Source: Robiginitomaculum sp. (GTDB taxonomy: Bacteria > Pseudomonadota > Alphaproteobacteria > Caulobacterales > Maricaulaceae). Taken from it: DNA of 21,843 nt. The translations under genes were made by a program, and so were the position numbers. Of the stretch, positions 7,535-13,922 are shown piece after piece (position 1 is the first letter of the stretch; each line of letters begins with the position of its first letter). The notes below the pieces were generated by a model, which was given only the letters and a program-made list of their open reading frames with translations, made no database searches and was not told where the DNA came from. The stretch covers positions 1-21,843 of the forward strand of contig JAKIUV010000048.1 in assembly GCA_021647375.1 (NCBI GenBank), written 5' to 3'.

Positions 7535-8086
7535 ATGGATTTTATCCCCGAAGGCAGTATGTGACTGCTGTATTTAGGCCTGTTCATAGGGCCATTTATC
7601 CAAGAAGACACTGCCGTCATTGGCGCCGCTAGCCTATCCCTATCTGATTCCAATCCGTGGCTCCCCATTTACGCAGCCGTTTTGGCAGGTTTGGTGGCAA
7701 GCGATTCGTGGAAATATTTCATGGGCTGGGCCGCCAAACATTATAAATGGGCTAAGAAATATGCCGAGCGGGCACGGGTGCAAAAATTAAAAGATGTTGT
7801 TCAAAATCATGCGGTCAAAACCCTGATCACAGTCCGGTTCCTGCCCATGGCGCGAATCCCCACCTATATAGCCACAGGCTTTTTCGGCGTCCCCTACTAT
7901 AAATACTGGCTCTCCATCGCTTTCTCAGGCTTCTTATATGTCAGCATGTTTTTCCTTGCGTTCCATTTATTAGGTGAACTCGTGGGGGAACAGATTAAAG
8001 TGTATTTACCGATTGTTGCGGTTGGGTTAGTTGTGACGGTGCTGGGCGGTTTGTTTTTGCGAGGGCGGCTGAAAAAATACCCCTAA
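7535..8086 (+). pseudogene. DedA/VTT-domain membrane protein gene with an in-frame TGA at codon 10
   Basis: An ATG at 7535 with GGAG ten bases upstream opens a frame that runs to 8086 and would give 183 aa, except that codon 10 (7562-7564) is TGA. After the stop, the frame at once encodes LLYLGLFIGPFIQEDTAVIG, a typical DedA N-terminal segment. Then come WKYFMGWAAKHY, the VTT-domain core VRFLPMARIPTYIATGFFGVPYYKYW and a final hydrophobic helix. DedA proteins are inner-membrane transporters or scramblases acting on undecaprenyl phosphate and phospholipids. The sequence after the stop looks fully conserved, so the lesion is recent, an assembly error (TGG Trp to TGA is one base), or bypassed. 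Without bypass, translation could resume only from weak codons such as CTG 7565 or TTG 7682; the latter would lack the first membrane segment. The gene is divergent from tig. Confidence 0.7.
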
Positions 8087-8099
8087 ACAATCACGACCT

Positions 8100-8164
8100 C
8101 TCTTTCCCACATCGCCTGCGCCCTCTTTGGAAACCCGTTTAGGAAAAAAAACGGGGGGAAAGAG
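8100..8164. terminator. possible hairpin between convergent genes
   Basis: CTCTTTCCC (8100-8108) is the exact complement of GGGAAAGAG (8156-8164). A smaller inner pair, ACCCGTTT with AAACGGG, lies near 8133-8155 around an A-rich loop. It follows the DedA frame and precedes the stop of the small minus-strand gene, so it could terminate either. The outer loop is long, so confidence is limited. Confidence 0.3.
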
Positions 8165-8167
8165 TAG

Positions 8168-8449
8168 TTACTTTCTAAGAGGAAAGCCATCTATCCCAGT
8201 CGTCCTCCGCTCAATTGAATGTCGCAAACCAGTAATGCGGGGACTGATTATATGTGGGCTTTTTTGTTTGAAAGCTTCAGCTAAATTGTAGTCTATATAA
8301 GTGAGGGCTTCCGATTCATGATTGGAAAGTCTTGGGTCAAGCTCCAAAATTAATTGGATAGAACCAAAATATTTCCATGCGCTATCTTGATCCCCTGTTA
8401 GGACAGATTTTATTAAACCATCAAAGTCTTCAAATATCGCGTTAGGCAT
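8168..8449 (-). CDS. small hypothetical protein, 93 aa
   Basis: The product begins MPNAIFEDFDGLIKSVLTGD and shows alternating hydrophobic and acidic residues (QLILELDPRLSNHESEALTYIDYNLAEAF, given here only as a description of residues 32-60) that suggest a helical soluble protein. I do not recognise the family. No clear Shine-Dalgarno lies before the ATG at 8449, which weakens the call. The reading frame spans nearly the whole gap between the DedA frame and tryptophanase, with sensible amino-acid composition. It could belong to a small accessory or immunity-type class, but nothing in the sequence proves this. Confidence 0.45.
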   Translation of the reverse strand: MPNAIFEDFDGLIKSVLTGDQDSAWKYFGSIQLILELDPRLSNHESEALTYIDYNLAEAFKQKSPHIISPRITGLRHSIERRTTGIDGFPLRK

Positions 8450-8499
8450 TGATAAGATATATCATGGCAGTGCAGATTCTCAAAATAGAATTATGCAGC

Positions 8500-9864
8500 C
8501 TACAAAGGCGCAAACTTCGCCGTAAAGTGCCGTAGCGCTGGTGGTTCGTCTACTATTTTATAGCCGCGTAAATCACCGCTGGTTTTGGCGATCTCTTCAC
8601 AGACTTCTACTATGTAATCCGCGTGGGCTTGGGTGTAGACACGTCTCGGCATGGCGAGGCGCACCAAGTCCAACTGGGCTGGGATTTCTGTGCCGTCTGG
8701 TTGGCGGCCAAACATTACTGTCCCTATTTCGCAGGCACGGATACCGCCGACTTCGTAGAGGGCGCAGGCAACCGCTTGGCCCGGATACTTCAAAGGCGGG
8801 ATGTGGGGCAGCCATGCACGGGCGTCGATAAATACGGCGTGGCCGCCTGCGGGTTTGACCACGGGAATGCCCATTTTATCAAGGCGCTCGACGATATATT
8901 CATTGGTGCGCACCCGGTAGCGCAGATAGTCTTCATTGACCACTTCCTTCAGGCCTTGCGCGATGGCTTCGAGGTCACGTCCGGCCAAGCCGCCGTAAGT
9001 CGGGAAGCCCTCTGTCATGATGAGGCGCATACGGGCTTTGTCCGCTAGCGCATCATCATTGAGCGCCAACCAGCCGCCAATATTAACAATGGCGTCTTTC
9101 TTGGCCGACATGGTCATGCCGTCTGCGTCTGCGAACATATCCCGGACAATATCCGGGATAGAGCAGCCTTGCTGCCCGTCTTCGCGCATTTTAATGAACC
9201 AAGCGTTCTCGGCGAAGCGGCAGCCATCAATAATAAACGGCTTGCCGAAATCACGGGCTATTTTGGCGCAAGCCTTGATATTGGCCATTGATACAGGCTG
9301 CCCACCGCCCGCATTATTGGTCACGGTGATCATCACGCACGGCACATTGTCGGCGTTTTCTTCCATGAACGCCTGTAATTTTTCTATATCCATATTGCCT
9401 TTAAACGGCGACAAATCGGACGGGGTTAGGCCCTCAGCACAGAGTAAATCCACGGCCTTAGCACCTGTGATCTCTATATTGCCGCGTGTGGTATCGAAAT
9501 GGGTGTTGTTGGGAATCATCTTGCCGTCCCCGCCCAGAATAGAGAACAATATGGCTTCGGCGGCACGGCCTTGGTGGGTCGGGATGATGTGTTTGAAATT
9601 CATCAAGTCCTTCACGGCGGCTTCAAATCTGTCAAAGGACGGGGAGCCGGCATAACTCTCGTCGCCGCGCATCATCGCCGCCCACTGTTCGGCGCTCATG
9701 GCTGATGTACCCGAGTCCGTCAGCAGGTCAATCAGCACATCATTAGATTTCAGGTGGAACAAATTATAGCCCACATCTTTCAAAAGCTGCTGGCGTTCTT
9801 CCAAAGTGGTCGAGCGAATAGGTTCGACGGATTTAATACGGAAAGGCTCAATAATCGTTTTCAT
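8500..9864 (-). CDS. tnaA: tryptophanase (tryptophan indole-lyase), PLP-dependent
   Basis: The 454-aa enzyme belongs to the beta-eliminating lyase family and would split L-tryptophan into indole, pyruvate and ammonia. Clear landmarks are EPFRIKSVEPIR (6-17), IDLLTDSGTSAMS (45-57), PTHQGRAAE (95-103), the PLP-binding lysine in TMSAKKDA (251-258, probably K256) and RHFTAKFAPL at the C terminus. It is separated from the close relative tyrosine phenol-lyase by GGIRACEIGTVMFGR, which matches the tryptophanase pattern (RAVEIG) rather than the RSMERG pattern of phenol-lyase, and by SAKKDA rather than SGKKD. It is a little shorter than the E. coli protein (471 aa). The ATG at 9864 follows TTGGAG. It lies 96 bp downstream of the lipoprotein amidohydrolase on the same strand, after a structured leader. 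No tryptophan permease gene is next to it. Confidence 0.88.
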   Translation of the reverse strand: MKTIIEPFRIKSVEPIRSTTLEERQQLLKDVGYNLFHLKSNDVLIDLLTDSGTSAMSAEQWAAMMRGDESYAGSPSFDRFEAAVKDLMNFKHIIPTHQGRAAEAILFSILGGDGKMIPNNTHFDTTRGNIEITGAKAVDLLCAEGLTPSDLSPFKGNMDIEKLQAFMEENADNVPCVMITVTNNAGGGQPVSMANIKACAKIARDFGKPFIIDGCRFAENAWFIKMREDGQQGCSIPDIVRDMFADADGMTMSAKKDAIVNIGGWLALNDDALADKARMRLIMTEGFPTYGGLAGRDLEAIAQGLKEVVNEDYLRYRVRTNEYIVERLDKMGIPVVKPAGGHAVFIDARAWLPHIPPLKYPGQAVACALYEVGGIRACEIGTVMFGRQPDGTEIPAQLDLVRLAMPRRVYTQAHADYIVEVCEEIAKTSGDLRGYKIVDEPPALRHFTAKFAPL

Positions 9865-9870
9865 AGCTTA

Positions 9871-9927
9871 CTCCAAGCTTATAAGAAAACGTCGCGGTTG
9901 TCCACCCGACCGCGCTCGACGTTGGAG
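9871..9927 (-). promoter_or_regulatory. structured tnaA leader that can pair with the Shine-Dalgarno
   Basis: On the minus-strand transcript, CGCGGT (9914-9909) pairs with ACCGCG (9898-9893) around a 10-nt loop. AACGT (9923-9919) pairs with ACGTT (9892-9888). CTCC (9927-9924) is complementary to GGAG (9874-9871), which is the tryptophanase ribosome-binding site. The nested pairings would hide the Shine-Dalgarno. I found no TnaC-like leader peptide in the 96-bp gap, so any control would differ from the E. coli mechanism. It could instead be an intercistronic stabilising hairpin. Confidence 0.45.
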
Positions 9928-9960
9928 CAGGCTTATCAAATGGGGTTTTGCCGCGCAAGC

Positions 9961-11394
9961 CTAATTTGTTGGTTTCAATGTCTTGGCAAATGCCGCGACT
10001 TCATCCGTTACTTTATCCCATTCGGCTTGGTGGATCGCCATATCGATATTGACCGCCTTACCGTCCCTTGCGACTATATCGCCGTTTACCATGGTCAGTA
10101 TGACATTGGACGGGTAAGCCGCGAACGCCAATGTGGCATAGGGATTATAATTTGGCTGCATATTGGGTGAACCCGTTTCTATAATAATGATATCGGCCAA
10201 CTTTCCCGGCTTCAATGAGCCAATCTTATCTGCCATATCGAGTGCCTGCGCCCCGCCTATAGTCGCCATTTGCACCAATTCCCGTGGTTCAAACCTGCTC
10301 ACCTCGCCGCTCTCTATCCGTGCCACCCGCGCCGCATAATTCATCACATTAAGTATATCGAGCTGATTGGAACTCATGGGGCCGTCAGTCCCCAGCCCCA
10401 TATCCACACCTGCCGCGCGTGCCGCCCACGCTGGTGCCATGCCAGAGCTATCCTTGGTGTTAGCTTTTGGGTTATGAGATACGCCCACCCCGCGTGCTTT
10501 GAGGATTTCCATATCGGCATCGTCAATATAAATCACATGGGCAGCCAAGACATTGGCGCCAAGAAACCCAATATCGTCCAGATATTTTACCACAGATTTA
10601 TTCTGTGTAGTATTGGGGAAATTGGCAGAAATAGTGTCTTTTTCACTCACCATTTCCGCCATATGCAAAATTAACGGGACATTATATTCATCCGCTAACG
10701 CCTTGGATTTCAACAACATTTCTGGCGAAACTGAATACGGCGCATGGGGCGCAACCGCAGGCGTAATCAGCTCATCATCTTTCCAAGATTCGATAAAACC
10801 ACGTGCATATTCAAGCCCGCCATAAATTTTCGGCGCATCCACTACAGGAAAACCAATCACGGTCTCGCCTAACACACCACGCAGGCCAACTTCCTTAACC
10901 GACTTAGCCACTTCATCTTCGTGGTAATACATATCCGTTGTCGTGGTCACTCCGCCCAGCGCCATTTCTATAGCGGCATGGCGGGCGGACACACGGATTA
11001 AATTTCGGTTTAAAAGCTGTTTTTCCAGCGGAAAGAAATAATTATATAAACGGTCATGGACATCCACTACCCCGCTCTCGGCCAGACCCCGAAATGCTAC
11101 CATAGACAAATGATTGTGCAGATTAATCATGCCCGGCATGACAATACCGCCCTCAGCATCGATTATTTGCGCATTTGGATAAGCCGCCCCATCACAAGTC
11201 TTGAACACGCTTTCAATTTTCGCCCCGCGAACAACAACGCACCCATCCTCCATAATATCAAAATTTTGGTTCATGGTCAGGACTTGCCCATTTGTAATGA
11301 GCGTATATTCGGACTTGAATTGTTCGGCAGGTGTACAAGCCCCAAGAACGAACAGGCCGCCCCCGAATAATAATTTGCGTGTATAGTTTAACAT
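9961..11394 (-). CDS. lipoprotein amidohydrolase, MTA/SAH deaminase-like (ATZ/TRZ group)
   Basis: From the ATG at 11394 the product is 477 aa and begins with a lipoprotein signal, MLNYTRKLLFGGGLFVLGAC, with lipobox LGAC and lipidated C20. The mature part is an amidohydrolase barrel: MINLHNHL (metal ligands H93 and H95), APHAPYSV (H217), ILHMAE (H244, E247), AAHVIYI (H286) and LGTDGPMSSNQLD (D337). HNPKANTKDSSGMAP (about 307-321) matches the substrate loop of the 5'-methylthioadenosine/S-adenosylhomocysteine deaminase group, which converts the adenine base to hypoxanthine. The frame extends to 11481, but the later start has GGAG six bases upstream and gives a proper signal peptide. It diverges from the MTIP/MtnA/aldolase operon, which fits MTA deamination; related deaminases act on guanine, cytosine or triazines, so the substrate is inference. 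A lipid anchor on a nucleoside deaminase is unusual. Confidence 0.8.
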   Translation of the reverse strand: MLNYTRKLLFGGGLFVLGACTPAEQFKSEYTLITNGQVLTMNQNFDIMEDGCVVVRGAKIESVFKTCDGAAYPNAQIIDAEGGIVMPGMINLHNHLSMVAFRGLAESGVVDVHDRLYNYFFPLEKQLLNRNLIRVSARHAAIEMALGGVTTTTDMYYHEDEVAKSVKEVGLRGVLGETVIGFPVVDAPKIYGGLEYARGFIESWKDDELITPAVAPHAPYSVSPEMLLKSKALADEYNVPLILHMAEMVSEKDTISANFPNTTQNKSVVKYLDDIGFLGANVLAAHVIYIDDADMEILKARGVGVSHNPKANTKDSSGMAPAWAARAAGVDMGLGTDGPMSSNQLDILNVMNYAARVARIESGEVSRFEPRELVQMATIGGAQALDMADKIGSLKPGKLADIIIIETGSPNMQPNYNPYATLAFAAYPSNVILTMVNGDIVARDGKAVNIDMAIHQAEWDKVTDEVAAFAKTLKPTN

Positions 11395-11484
11395 CCCTGC
11401 TCCCGGCAAATCCAAATTCTTACCTATTATTAGCTTATTTGTCTCAGGCGCAATACCAATACGTCTAGGATCTGTGGGCATTTA

Positions 11485-11512
11485 TGGCAGGGCACTGGCG
11501 CCTGCCATTTTT
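11485..11512. promoter_or_regulatory. hairpin with T-tract in the divergent promoter region
   Basis: TGGCAGG (11485-11491) and CCTGCCA (11501-11507) form a perfect 7-bp stem with a 9-nt loop, followed on the plus strand by five T residues. It looks like an intrinsic terminator on the plus strand, yet no plus-strand gene ends here, so it may be a leader attenuator or an operator shared by the two divergent units. Confidence 0.35.
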
Positions 11513-11640
11513 CTGCTGATAGTTCGCGAAATGCGTAGGGCTAGCGCGCTAATTTAAGCATTTTGTGGGCTGTCAGCGGGAAAATGGCAGATGTCCCCCA
11601 TTATTAAACTCAAAAGCGGGAATTGCGTCCATGTGCTCCA

Positions 11641-11699
11641 GTTTCGCACTGGCCTGGCTTGAATATGCTATGGCATGTCCAGCGCCAGGCAGCGCAAAC
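11641..11699 (+). promoter_or_regulatory. possible folded leader of the MTA-salvage operon
   Basis: GCCTGGC (11652-11658) is complementary to GCCAGGC (11684-11690), and GTTT at 11641-11644 faces AAAC at 11696-11699. The segment is 45-100 bp before the preferred start of the rhodanese-MtnA gene and could be its 5' leader. I do not recognise a known SAM or SAH riboswitch class. The same stretch is open in frame with the gene, so it could instead be coding. Confidence 0.25.
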
Positions 11700-11744
11700 C
11701 AAATTTATAGTGGAAATGAGCGCGGCGATAGTTATGGTGCCCGT

Positions 11745-13172
11745 ATGGATACTTCTTATAAAAATATGCTGAGCCAAGGCACGGAAAATATACCACGCCT
11801 TAGTCCGGAAGAAACCCGCTCCCTATCCTTGGAAGCCCCCACCCTGCTTGTGGATATTCGTGACCCGCGTGAACGGGAACGAGACGGCTGTATTAAAGGC
11901 GCTTACCCTATGCCGCGCGGCATGACCGAGTTTTGGATGCATGAAAGTAGTCCTTACTTTAAGTCTGTATTTAAAAAACACGAACACTTCGTTTTCATTT
12001 GCGCCAAAGGTTGGCGTGCTTTGCTTGCCGCCAAACTGGCTAGAGAGCTTGGTTACACCGTCTCCATTTTAGCGGGAGGAATAGGCGCATGGCGAGATGC
12101 AAAACTGCCGATGGTGCAAACAGACGGCGAACGGTTTTATACGCTCGGAGATATAGAAGCTATGTTGCCCCATATTCTTAAGCGCGAAAATATTGCGCGC
12201 TATGAAGGCGGTAAAGTCTTGATCGGTAACCGCAAAGACTATCCATTCGCAAAAAATTTCGTGACCTGCCATAGTGTCGAAGATGTGGCGGTTGCCATAG
12301 AAACCATGGTCACCCAAGGTGTTGGCCCTTGGGTTGCCGCCGTATACGCCGTCGCCATGCAATCGGATTTATCTAAAGATAAGCCTAACATGCTTGAAGA
12401 TTTAGAACGGGCCAAAACCCGCCTTATTAAAACCCGCCCGACCAATACGCTAATCCGGAGCCGCCTCGAAGATGTTTTGCGCGTCGCAGGCAAAGCCTTG
12501 GAAAGTGGTCAAAATCCGACCGAAGCTATTCTTACGCGCATAAAATCCATTATGGACGAAATGTACAAATTTTATGGGCGCCGAGGACAATATGGTGCCA
12601 AATTACTTGAAGAAGGTGATGGCGTGCTGACCATGTGTTTTGCCGAAACTTCTTTTATCCTCGCTTTGGCCATGGCACGAGATGCCGGAAAAATATTGAC
12701 CGTCTATGTACCGGAGACCCGGCCTTATCTACAAGGCGCGCGCCTTACGGCGCCAAGCATCCACGAAATAGGGATTGATGTAAAACTCGTAACAGACAAC
12801 ATGCCCGCTGCCCTTATGGCACAAGGCAAAATACAAAAATATATGACCGCAGCAGACCTGATTACAATGGACGGCCATGTGGTCAACAAAATTGGAACTT
12901 TTCAAAACGCAATTGCCGCCCATAAACATAACATCCCTTATTTCGCATTTGCCTGGGGTTGCGACCGCAATAAACCTAACCGCGATAGCGTGGAAATAGA
13001 ATTCCGCGACGAAAGTGAAATCCGGGAATGCCGAGGTGTAGCTACCACGGTAGATAATATAAACGCACTCTATCCAGCCTTTGACATTACCCCGCCTAAT
13101 TTTGTATCGGGTATAATTACGAGGCACGGCACCCTAAGCCCTTACACTTTAAAAAATGGATTTGAAGAATGA
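11745..13172 (+). CDS. rhodanese domain fused to MtnA-like methylthioribose-1-phosphate isomerase
   Basis: The 475-aa product joins two domains. Residues about 18-125 form a rhodanese (sulfurtransferase) domain with LLVDIRDPRERE and the active-site loop CAKGWR (C86), followed by LAGGIGAW. Residues about 145-475 match the eIF2B/MtnA isomerase family, which converts 5-methylthioribose-1-P to 5-methylthioribulose-1-P. They carry the catalytic cysteine in GVLTMC (C298), PETRPYLQGARLTA (323-336), LVTDNMPAALM, AADLITMDGHVVNKIGTFQ with the catalytic aspartate D371, and PYFAFAW. The phosphate-binding segment that usually reads RGAPAIG is QGVGPWVA here (191-198), so the isomerase half is diverged. The frame is open to 11565 and an ATG at 11631 is possible; 11745 is preferred because domain similarity starts just after it, though no strong Shine-Dalgarno is visible. 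The stop overlaps the next gene by 4 nt. Confidence 0.8.
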   Translation: MDTSYKNMLSQGTENIPRLSPEETRSLSLEAPTLLVDIRDPRERERDGCIKGAYPMPRGMTEFWMHESSPYFKSVFKKHEHFVFICAKGWRALLAAKLARELGYTVSILAGGIGAWRDAKLPMVQTDGERFYTLGDIEAMLPHILKRENIARYEGGKVLIGNRKDYPFAKNFVTCHSVEDVAVAIETMVTQGVGPWVAAVYAVAMQSDLSKDKPNMLEDLERAKTRLIKTRPTNTLIRSRLEDVLRVAGKALESGQNPTEAILTRIKSIMDEMYKFYGRRGQYGAKLLEEGDGVLTMCFAETSFILALAMARDAGKILTVYVPETRPYLQGARLTAPSIHEIGIDVKLVTDNMPAALMAQGKIQKYMTAADLITMDGHVVNKIGTFQNAIAAHKHNIPYFAFAWGCDRNKPNRDSVEIEFRDESEIRECRGVATTVDNINALYPAFDITPPNFVSGIITRHGTLSPYTLKNGFEE

Positions 13173-13915
13173 ATGAAGTTACTGCCCTCATTGGCGGCAC
13201 GGGTATTTATGCAATAGACGGCATGAATTTGCAGAGTGAAACCGTCAAAACTCCCTACGGAACAGTCACTGTTCAGCGCACGGATGATTTGGTTTTCCTG
13301 CATCGGCACGCACCTAATCACAGTGTGCCCCCGCACAAAGTTAATTACCGTGCCAATATCAAAGCACTGGATATGCTCGGTGTGAAGCGCATATGTGCTA
13401 CATTTGCTGTTGGCTCTATCAATGAAAAATTTGACCTTGCCGTACCAATAATTTTCGACGATTTTATTGATTTTTCATCTGGTCGTGAACATAGTTTCTT
13501 TGACACAATTAAGACCGGTGTGGGTCATGTAGACATGAGCATTCCGTTTTGCCCCATTCTTGGCAAGGCTTTGCAAGCCGAAGCCAAAAATCGCGGTATG
13601 AAAGTGAGAAATGGCGGCACTTACGCCAGTACGAATGGGCCGCGATTCGAAAGCCCGGCAGAAATTAAGTTTTACCGGAAAATGGGTGCGGATGTTGTTG
13701 GCATGACACTTTGTCCAGAACTCCCCCTCGCGCTTGAACTTGGTATGAGTTATGCTGGCCTTGGCTTTTCAATAAATTGGGGTGCAGGCATGACCCCGAC
13801 CATTGAACTTATCCACGACGGCACTGATAAGATAAAAGAAGATATGCTGCGCACGATGATTAATGCTTTGAAAAACACCAATAATAAAGACTGCACACCT
13901 GCAACAATCCTATAG
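13169..13915 (+). CDS. S-methyl-5'-thioinosine (or methylthioadenosine) phosphorylase
   Basis: The 248-aa protein is a purine nucleoside phosphorylase of the MTAP family. It shows the phosphate loop GGTGIY (9-14), FLHRHAPNHSVPPHKVNYRANI (about 43-64, the RHG-x4-PPHKINYRAN region), FAVGSIN, and GTYASTNGPRFESPAEI (about 150-166) followed by MGADVVGMTLCPE. The base-recognition segment reads INWGAG (202-207). Adenine-specific MTAPs have an aspartate-rich TDYD here, whereas Pseudomonas-type methylthioinosine phosphorylases have an Asn (NWAAG), so hypoxanthine specificity is favoured. It would make methylthioribose-1-P and hypoxanthine, the substrate for the upstream isomerase. The start overlaps the upstream stop as ATGA, indicating coupling. 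Confidence 0.85.
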   Translation: MNEVTALIGGTGIYAIDGMNLQSETVKTPYGTVTVQRTDDLVFLHRHAPNHSVPPHKVNYRANIKALDMLGVKRICATFAVGSINEKFDLAVPIIFDDFIDFSSGREHSFFDTIKTGVGHVDMSIPFCPILGKALQAEAKNRGMKVRNGGTYASTNGPRFESPAEIKFYRKMGADVVGMTLCPELPLALELGMSYAGLGFSINWGAGMTPTIELIHDGTDKIKEDMLRTMINALKNTNNKDCTPATIL

Positions 13916-13922
13916 AGCTAAT

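Noticed and set aside
7562..7564. TGA read as tryptophan genome-wide (code 4)
   Set aside because: TGA is a clear natural stop in dusA and in the rhodanese-MtnA gene.
7395..7577. 60-codon plus-strand frame upstream of the DedA gene
   Set aside because: It is in another frame, overlaps the first codons of DedA, and has no family resemblance; the DedA frame from 7535 explains the region better.
7562..7620. TGA in the DedA frame as a selenocysteine codon (a short GGCC-loop-GGCC stem follows)
   Set aside because: DedA proteins are not known selenoproteins, the stem is only four pairs, and no Sec machinery is visible.
8500..9864. Tyrosine phenol-lyase
   Set aside because: RACEIG and SAKKDA follow the tryptophanase pattern, not RSMERG and SGKKD.
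9865..9960. TnaC-type leader peptide before tryptophanase
   Set aside because: A frame containing one Trp is open on the minus strand, but it has no start codon with a ribosome site and lacks the Trp-x11-Pro spacing of TnaC.
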